Part shown: positions 58,810-64,000 of the stretch, piece after piece | How the letters are laid out: the number at the start of each line of letters is the position of its first letter | How positions within the stretch are numbered: the stretch's first letter is position 1 | Source of the DNA: Bacteroidia bacterium | Lineage (GTDB): Bacteria > Bacteroidota > Bacteroidia > Bacteroidales > GWA2-32-17 | Reading direction: 5' to 3' | Assembly: GCA_016218155.1 (NCBI GenBank) | Contig: JACREQ010000047.1 | Location: 26,748-90,747 of the forward strand | DNA length: 64,000 nt | The notes under the pieces: model-generated | What the model was told of the DNA's origin: nothing | The model's input: only the letters and a program-made list of their open reading frames with translations | The model's database searches: none | Position numbers and translations under genes: made by a program

Positions 58810-59442
58810 ATGCCAGTATTAGTAGGTAAAAAAGCACCATTATTTAAAGCAAAAGCAGTTGTTAACGGTGGCGAAATTGTAGCAGATTTCTCATTAGAAC
58901 AGTTTATAGGTAAAAAAGAAGTAATCTTCTTCTTTTATCCTGCAGATTTTACATTTGTTTGTCCAACTGAATTAGTTGCCTTTCAGGACAAAATTAAAGA
59001 ATTCGAAGCTCGCAACGTAGCAGTTGTAGGTTGTTCTGTTGACTCAGAATTTTCTCACTGGAAATGGTTACAAACCGAATTAAAAGACGGTGGAATTAAA
59101 GGTGTTAAATATCCTTTGGTTTCTGATTTTGCAAAAACTATTGCAGAAAATTATGATGTACTAGCAGGTTACCAGGATTATAATGACGAAGGTGAAGCAA
59201 GTTTTGTAGGTGCACCTGTTGCATTTCGCGGATTATTTTTAATAGATAAAAAAGGAGTTATTCGCCATCAGGTTGTAAACGATTTACCTCTTGGTCGCAG
59301 TATTGACGAGGCTATCAGAATAGTTGACGCTTTACAGTTTTTCGAAGAAAACGGTGAAGTATGCCCAGCAAACTGGCACAAAGGCGACAAAGCAATGAAA
59401 GCTACTCAAGAAGGAGTTGCGCAATATCTTGCTGCACATTAA
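58810..59442 (+). CDS. Typical 2-Cys peroxiredoxin (AhpC/Prx1 type)
   Basis: This 210-residue protein has the peroxidatic cysteine Cys51 in FFFYPADFTFVCPTEL and the resolving cysteine Cys185 in EENGEVCPANW. The YF-type C-terminal tail that gives sensitivity is not seen. It reduces H2O2 and organic peroxides with thioredoxin or AhpF; no ahpF gene is adjacent. No good TAnnTTTG box is found in the 195-bp gap upstream, so it may use another sigma factor or a regulator such as OxyR. Confidence 0.93.
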   Translation: MPVLVGKKAPLFKAKAVVNGGEIVADFSLEQFIGKKEVIFFFYPADFTFVCPTELVAFQDKIKEFEARNVAVVGCSVDSEFSHWKWLQTELKDGGIKGVKYPLVSDFAKTIAENYDVLAGYQDYNDEGEASFVGAPVAFRGLFLIDKKGVIRHQVVNDLPLGRSIDEAIRIVDALQFFEENGEVCPANWHKGDKAMKATQEGVAQYLAAH

Positions 59443-59461
59443 CAGATTTAAAATATATTTG

Positions 59462-59498
59462 AAAGCCGACTATAAAAATGGTCGGCTTTTTTTATTTT
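59462..59498 (+). terminator. Rho-independent terminator after the peroxiredoxin gene
   Basis: AAAGCCGAC pairs with GTCGGCTTT around TATAAAAATG-like loop bases, followed by a T run that continues into the next -7 box. Confidence 0.9.
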
Positions 59499-59500
59499 TG
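59493..59500 (+). promoter_or_regulatory. -7 box TATTTTTG that fixes the start of pabB
   Basis: The box lies downstream of the earliest possible start (59478) and 5 bases before the ATG at 59505, implying an almost leaderless mRNA. Confidence 0.65.
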
Positions 59501-59504
59501 CACC

Positions 59505-60821
59505 ATGAGAACTTGCTTCAAAATTGAAATTGAAAATCCTGAACTTTTTAAGAATAAACTAATTTATTATTCTCAATCACTTTCAACGTCATGTATTTTA
59601 AATAGCAATAATTATAACAACGTTTACAATTCTTATATTTTTTTAGCAGCAATTGATTCATTAGATTCAATTATTTTTAACAAAGAAGAAAATCCTTACC
59701 ATAGTCTTTTAAAATTTCAGAATAAATATAACGACTGGCTATTCGGTCATTTTAATTACGACTTAAAGAATTATACAGAAGAACTAACTTCTGATAATAT
59801 TGATAATATTGGTTTTGAAGAAATGTTTTTTTTCAGACCAAGATTTGTAATAGAAATTAATGAAAATACTATTTTAGTATGGTATACCGAAGAAGACAAA
59901 GAGCAATCAGTAATAGAGCTTATCGAAAAAATTAAGAATACGGAAATTAATCCTTTACATTTAAAAAATATTCAAATTAATTCAAGATATACAAAAACCG
60001 AATACATTCATAACATTAATCTTATAAAGGAACATATTCAAAACGGAAATATTTATGAAATGAATTTTTGTCAGGAATTTTTCAATAACAATACTGACAT
60101 TAATCCTGCAGAACTTTATATAAATTTATGTAGCATCTCTCCTGCCCCATTCTCGTGTTTTTATAAAATTAACGAAAAATATTTATGCTGCGCATCACCC
60201 GAAAGGTTTTTAAAGAAAACCGGTAATAAAATTATTTCTCAGCCAATTAAGGGTACTTCAAGAAAAACAAACGATGAAACAGAAAATAACATTCTAAAAA
60301 ATAATTTAAAGAAAAGTCAGAAAGAGCGCTCGGAAAATATAATGATTGTTGACTTGGTACGTAATGACTTATCAAAAACTGCAGTAGCTGAAAGTGTAAA
60401 AGTTGAGGAATTATGCGGAATTTATGAATTCCCTCAGGTTTACCAAATGATTTCCACCATCAGTTCCGAATTATCAGAGAAATATAATTTCACTGATGTT
60501 ATTAATGGTGCCTTCCCTATGGGAAGCATGACAGGCGCTCCCAAAATTCGGGCAATGCAGATAATTGAAGAATTTGAACAAACAAAACGAGGATTATTTT
60601 CAGGCTCTGTAGGATATATAACACCTAATCAGGATTTCGATTTTAACGTTGTTATAAGAACTATTCAATTTAACAAAGCAAATAAATATTTGTCATTTAT
60701 TACAGGCGGAGCAATTACAATTAAATCTGATCCCGAAAAGGAATACGAAGAATGCCTTATAAAAGCTGATGCTTTAATTAAAGCGGTGAATGGAGAATTA
60801 ACAAATTATCGAGATATTTGA
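59505..60821 (+). CDS. pabB: Aminodeoxychorismate synthase component I
   Basis: This 438-residue chorismate-binding enzyme has the C-terminal chorismate fold: LCCASPERFLKKTGNKIISQ, PIKGTSRKTNDE, IMIVDLVRNDLSKTAVAESV, MGSMTGAPKIRAMQIIEEFE and GYITPNQDFDFNVVIRTIQF. The PIKGTSRK lysine is typical of PabB rather than anthranilate synthase TrpE. It forms 4-amino-4-deoxychorismate for folate, with ammonia from PabA encoded elsewhere. I chose ATG 59505 because a -7 box lies just before it. Confidence 0.88.
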   Translation: MRTCFKIEIENPELFKNKLIYYSQSLSTSCILNSNNYNNVYNSYIFLAAIDSLDSIIFNKEENPYHSLLKFQNKYNDWLFGHFNYDLKNYTEELTSDNIDNIGFEEMFFFRPRFVIEINENTILVWYTEEDKEQSVIELIEKIKNTEINPLHLKNIQINSRYTKTEYIHNINLIKEHIQNGNIYEMNFCQEFFNNNTDINPAELYINLCSISPAPFSCFYKINEKYLCCASPERFLKKTGNKIISQPIKGTSRKTNDETENNILKNNLKKSQKERSENIMIVDLVRNDLSKTAVAESVKVEELCGIYEFPQVYQMISTISSELSEKYNFTDVINGAFPMGSMTGAPKIRAMQIIEEFEQTKRGLFSGSVGYITPNQDFDFNVVIRTIQFNKANKYLSFITGGAITIKSDPEKEYEECLIKADALIKAVNGELTNYRDI

Positions 60822-60875
60822 ACAAAGAAAGATATTGCTAAAACACCCTTCGACTCCGCTCAGGTTGACTTTAGC

Positions 60876-60928
60876 TAGTCGGGATTTGTAATCCCAACTC
60901 TAATAACTAAGGAATTAGCTTCGCTTAA
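60876..60928. repeat. Scattered hairpin repeat, copy 2 (CGGGATT family)
   Basis: GTCGGGATTTGTAATCCCAA followed by TCTAATAACT is related to 48729-48783. It lies in the 190-bp gap after pabB together with a CATCCT/AGGATG hairpin near 60981-61003. Confidence 0.65.
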
Positions 60929-61011
60929 ATAGTTATAATCCTTATCATAATTTAACAATAAAGAAAACAGAGTTATAATGGCATCCTTCGAGAACCTCAG
61001 GATGATAAACA

Positions 61012-62409
61012 TTACTTACAACCTTTCCCAAACTGATTCTGTAAGTATTGCTGCAATTCATCAGCTTCAAAATCTTTTCTGACAATGCGTTTATTGTTAT
61101 CAAGTAAATACATTCTGGGAATCATAAATAATTTATATGTATCAATAAAATCATTCTTTTTAGTTTTATCAAAAACATTAATCCACGGGAATGCATTTTT
61201 TCTTAGAAAAGATTTCCATAGTTTTTCGTCGTCTGTTGCTAACACTGTGTAAACCTGAAAATATGTTGAAGGATAAATCTTACAAAGCTTATTTAATTCT
61301 GCAATAAAATCGATACAGTGTTCGCAATCAGGATTCCAGAATAAAACCAGAGTATAACAAGAACTTATATCATGTAATGATTTAACATTATTTAGAGTAT
61401 CATTTAATATTAATTGTGGAGCAACTGAACCAACAAGTGTAGGACGAAGATCAGTAACATGCTGCCGTAATCTACCTAAAAACTCTTCATTAACCCATGG
61501 TGCAAGTTCGTTTAAATAATAATTTTCTGCTAAATAAACAAATGCTTCATCGTTAGGCAAATCACCAGAAAGATCGAAAGTACTTATTAAAGTATTAAGA
61601 ATAAACCTGTAAACTTCAGGATTTTTCATGCTTTTAACAAGCAACAAATCAGATGCTTTATTTACACTATCAGGAGTATTTATTACAAGTTTACTATAAA
61701 AAGTCATTAATTTATTAAACAAAACAGGTGAGAACAATAATCTTTCGTCATTAAAATCGTAATTATCAAAATAATGTAAAGCAAGATAATTAAGTTTTTT
61801 CTCTTCATCAGCAGGATTATCAGCCTTTGCAAGATTATCAGGCAAATCCGGATCAACCATTGATTTTAATAAAGCTGCAAAAAAAGTTTTGGGATATGAT
61901 TTAATAATATTATTTCTTTCATTTCTGATTTCAATCTGTAAGCTATCAATTCTTTTTTGATTTGTTAAATTTAGCTTAGGATTAGATTTTATCTGATCTG
62001 AAAGCTTTGATATTTCAGCCCTTTTTTCTGCAGTATATTTTTGATATTTGACATATAAATCATTTTCCTGGCTACCTGAAATTTCAAGAAATAAATTCAA
62101 ATCAGTGGTATCGTTTTTAACAGAAAATTTTTGAGCACTAGGAACCAGAATATCGAAATAAGTCATACTTGGCAATACAATCATATATACACCCTGAGGT
62201 AATTCCTTTTTGCCTTCAAAAACTCCTTTACCTGTTTTATTTAAATGAGCGGTATCTATAACAAATTGCTCATTTCCGTAATGGTAACCCAAATATACAT
62301 TAGAATCTGCTAATTGTTTTATTTGAATTTCAATTTTATAACCTTGAGCACAAATGGTTAAAGAAGATATTGCAAATAAAAAAAAGAATACAGTTTTTAA
62401 TATTCGCAT
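61012..62409 (-). CDS. DUF4369/DUF5106-type thioredoxin-fold protein (TlpA-like)
   Basis: This 465-residue protein has a signal peptide (ending TICAQ), an N-terminal DUF4369-like beta domain (~20-110; YKIEIQIKQLADSNVYLGYH), a helical DUF5106-like middle, and a C-terminal TlpA-type thioredoxin domain with redox motif CEHC in YTLVLFWNPDCEHCIDFIAE and the cis-Pro region LFMIPRMYLLDNNKRIV. It is exported and should reduce or isomerise disulfides in the envelope. Its start overlaps the stop of the upstream paralog by one base, so the two are translated together. Confidence 0.87.
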   Translation of the reverse strand: MRILKTVFFFLFAISSLTICAQGYKIEIQIKQLADSNVYLGYHYGNEQFVIDTAHLNKTGKGVFEGKKELPQGVYMIVLPSMTYFDILVPSAQKFSVKNDTTDLNLFLEISGSQENDLYVKYQKYTAEKRAEISKLSDQIKSNPKLNLTNQKRIDSLQIEIRNERNNIIKSYPKTFFAALLKSMVDPDLPDNLAKADNPADEEKKLNYLALHYFDNYDFNDERLLFSPVLFNKLMTFYSKLVINTPDSVNKASDLLLVKSMKNPEVYRFILNTLISTFDLSGDLPNDEAFVYLAENYYLNELAPWVNEEFLGRLRQHVTDLRPTLVGSVAPQLILNDTLNNVKSLHDISSCYTLVLFWNPDCEHCIDFIAELNKLCKIYPSTYFQVYTVLATDDEKLWKSFLRKNAFPWINVFDKTKKNDFIDTYKLFMIPRMYLLDNNKRIVRKDFEADELQQYLQNQFGKGCK

Positions 62410-63851
62410 TATTTTTTTCCTTTATTTCTTTCGTATTCTAAAAATTTTTCAATTTGTTCTACCCCTATTCGTTTTGCAATTATCTTTTTATTTTTATCGA
62501 GAATATAAACTACAGGTGTGCTATAAATATCATAAAGATTACGGAAATTGGTAAAATGGTATCTGTCGTATACATTTATCCAATCTAATCCATGTTCATC
62601 AATAAATTTTTTCCATTCTGCCTCATCATTTTGAGTATAAACTGCAAATACTTCAACACCTTTATCTCTTAATGTTTTATATAATTCATGAAGTTTTGGA
62701 ATTTCTTTTTTACAATGACCACAACTTGGCTCCCAGAATATCAAAACAGTATAATCAGATTTAACAAAACGTAGCTGATGCATTTTACCATCAGGATCTT
62801 CCATTTTCAAATCGGGTGCAAGTTCACCTACCATATTTGGTTTTATTTTAGTAACCCTTTCTCCGATTTTTGCTAAAAGTGTTGAATCTGCCCACCAGCA
62901 TTGATTCGACAAATAGTATTTTTCGGCAAGGTTTACAAATACCCTGTCCATTCCCATAATCTGAGATGTTTCAAAATGGTTTGTTGTATATATTACAGTA
63001 TATTGAAAAAAGTATTTATTTTTTCTGGCAAGTTCACATAATTTGGTGGCCTCCTTTGACAAAGAATCGGGTACAGTAAGCACTATATTTTTAAAAAAAT
63101 CTTTCATTTTTGATTCAATAAATGGTGTTCTTAATAAGCGGTCGTCATTAAAATCAACATTATCCCAATAGTGATCTTTATTATAAACATACTGGTATAA
63201 CCTTACAAGCGAATCTCTTTTAGCCATATTTTCAGGATAAGCCGGTTTTGGAATTTCAACTGGAGTTAAAACATTTAAAATTTTTGCAAGTAATGATGTT
63301 GGATCGTCTTTCTTAATTTTCTCCCAAAATGCTTTTCTTTCGTTATCAATTGCAATACCCTTCTCTTGCCATATTTTTAAAGAATCCTGTAATTTTTTAT
63401 CAGAAAATTCTTTCATTTTATCAGAAGCTGCTTTCATTTGTTTCTCTAATCTGGCCATTGATCTTTGCCAGTCGAAAAATATTTTATTCTCATCAGAACC
63501 AGAAGCCTTAATGTTTGCAATAAAATCAGTTGTATCAGTTTCAATGGTAAACTGAGTCGATTTGTCCATTAAAAATTCAAAATACCTTTTTTGTAAAGCA
63601 GGAATTATAACTACATAAATTCCACCGTCAAGATTTTCTTTTTTATTAAAAGTACCCATACCACTTTTATCAACTAAAGTAGTATCATCAGAATACAACT
63701 TATCAGCAAACCTATGAGCCAGATACAATGTATCTTTCTCCGATAATCCTTTAACCTTTATTTTAATTTTATAACCCTGTGCTAATAATAATGTTGTATT
63801 AAGACCAATTAATACTAACAACAACAAAATTCTAACTGCTTTCATATCCAT
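62409..63851 (-). CDS. DUF4369/DUF5106-type thioredoxin-fold protein, paralog
   Basis: This ~480-residue protein has a signal peptide (MDMKAVRILLLLVLIGLNTT then LLLAQ), the same DUF4369 and helical DUF5106-like regions, and a TlpA-type thioredoxin domain with motif CGHC in YTVLIFWEPSCGHCKKEIPK and the cis-Pro region IYSTPVVYILDKNKKII. The CGHC motif resembles that of protein disulfide isomerases. A start at TTG 63878 would cover the -7 box TAATTTTG on the minus strand (about 63864-63871), so ATG 63851 (or 63845, two codons later) is the start. The two genes look like a tandem duplication. Confidence 0.87.
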   Translation of the reverse strand: MDMKAVRILLLLVLIGLNTTLLLAQGYKIKIKVKGLSEKDTLYLAHRFADKLYSDDTTLVDKSGMGTFNKKENLDGGIYVVIIPALQKRYFEFLMDKSTQFTIETDTTDFIANIKASGSDENKIFFDWQRSMARLEKQMKAASDKMKEFSDKKLQDSLKIWQEKGIAIDNERKAFWEKIKKDDPTSLLAKILNVLTPVEIPKPAYPENMAKRDSLVRLYQYVYNKDHYWDNVDFNDDRLLRTPFIESKMKDFFKNIVLTVPDSLSKEATKLCELARKNKYFFQYTVIYTTNHFETSQIMGMDRVFVNLAEKYYLSNQCWWADSTLLAKIGERVTKIKPNMVGELAPDLKMEDPDGKMHQLRFVKSDYTVLIFWEPSCGHCKKEIPKLHELYKTLRDKGVEVFAVYTQNDEAEWKKFIDEHGLDWINVYDRYHFTNFRNLYDIYSTPVVYILDKNKKIIAKRIGVEQIEKFLEYERNKGKK

Positions 63852-63981
63852 TAATTTTTTAGCAAAATTACAAGTCAATTTTAAATAATAAACAGTAAGA
63901 CAAAAAGAGTACCTTTTCAGTTGCCTTGTTTAACATTATTTAACCTGTTTAAATATCTTCAAAGATATAAAAGGCATTCGT

Positions 63982-63989
63982 TATATTTG
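63982..63989 (+). promoter_or_regulatory. -7 box TATATTTG for a gene right of the window
   Basis: TATATTTG followed by an A-rich leader at the window edge predicts a plus-strand gene starting just after position 64000. Confidence 0.55.
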
Positions 63990-64000
63990 CAAAATAAAAA

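Overview
The window is AT-rich chromosomal DNA from a member of the Bacteroidota, most likely an uncultured Bacteroidales-like lineage. Evidence for this: several secreted proteins end in a type IX secretion (T9SS) sorting domain; a SusC-like TonB receptor is paired with a DUF4249 lipoprotein; DUF4831, DUF5723 and DUF4139 proteins occur; and most transcription units start at the Bacteroidota -7 box TAnnTTTG rather than a -10 TATAAT box. These -7 boxes also show that several apparent long starts (TTG or GTG at or before the box) must be wrong, and I corrected those starts. Genus or species cannot be told from the sequence alone.

Layout. 1-2.5 kb: three minus-strand secreted proteins (a cut-off S41 peptidase, an unknown, a T9SS cargo) and tRNA-Arg(CCT). 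2.5-9.1 kb: housekeeping and accessory genes (GNAT, GDPD lipoprotein, heptose-7-phosphate kinase, SRPBCC, RmuC, CorA, DEAD helicase). 9.1-18 kb: an accessory region with a PAS protein, an unknown lipoprotein, a single-domain GIY-YIG nuclease embedded in palindromic repeats, a T9SS beta-propeller-like protein, and a 1106-residue metallophosphoesterase fused to a degenerate STAND-like ATPase and a helical-repeat tail. 18-29 kb: an AddA/RecB-type helicase-nuclease, more repeat arrays, a DUF4139 protein, an MtfA-like peptidase, a DUF819 carrier, DUF5723 and DUF4831 proteins. 29-38.9 kb: HU, a BatA-type membrane protein, ornithine aminotransferase, T9SS cargo, SppA, a secreted thioredoxin-fold protein, and two unknown envelope proteins. 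39-46 kb: a tight six-gene operon, PqqD / ATP-grasp / fold-III PLP decarboxylase / urea transporter-M23 fusion / TPR-barrel / TPR. 46-64 kb: a PKD lipoprotein, DUF4349, a TonB-domain protein, agmatinase with a deoxyhypusine-synthase-like enzyme, T9SS cargo, rpsF-rpsR-rplI, a TonB receptor with DUF4249, fRMsr, a peroxiredoxin, PabB, and a pair of DUF4369/TlpA-type thioredoxins.

Most interesting points. (1) Two families of long imperfect palindromes (type A and type B) are scattered in four intergenic arrays. The GIY-YIG nuclease gene sits inside a type B array, an arrangement like REP/RAYT pairs but with a different nuclease. (2) A GC-rich 14-bp palindrome occurs seven times, only inside these arrays. 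Compared with unmodified sister repeats it replaces exactly three bases each time, and once it interrupts an earlier copy of itself. (3) The 39-46 kb operon looks like an uncharacterised pathway for making and exporting a small ligated or decarboxylated amino-acid compound. (4) An almost identical ~60-bp element, arranged like an ECF-sigma promoter, lies upstream of both the PAS gene and the metallophosphoesterase-ATPase gene, suggesting that this candidate defence gene and the orphan sensor share a regulon.
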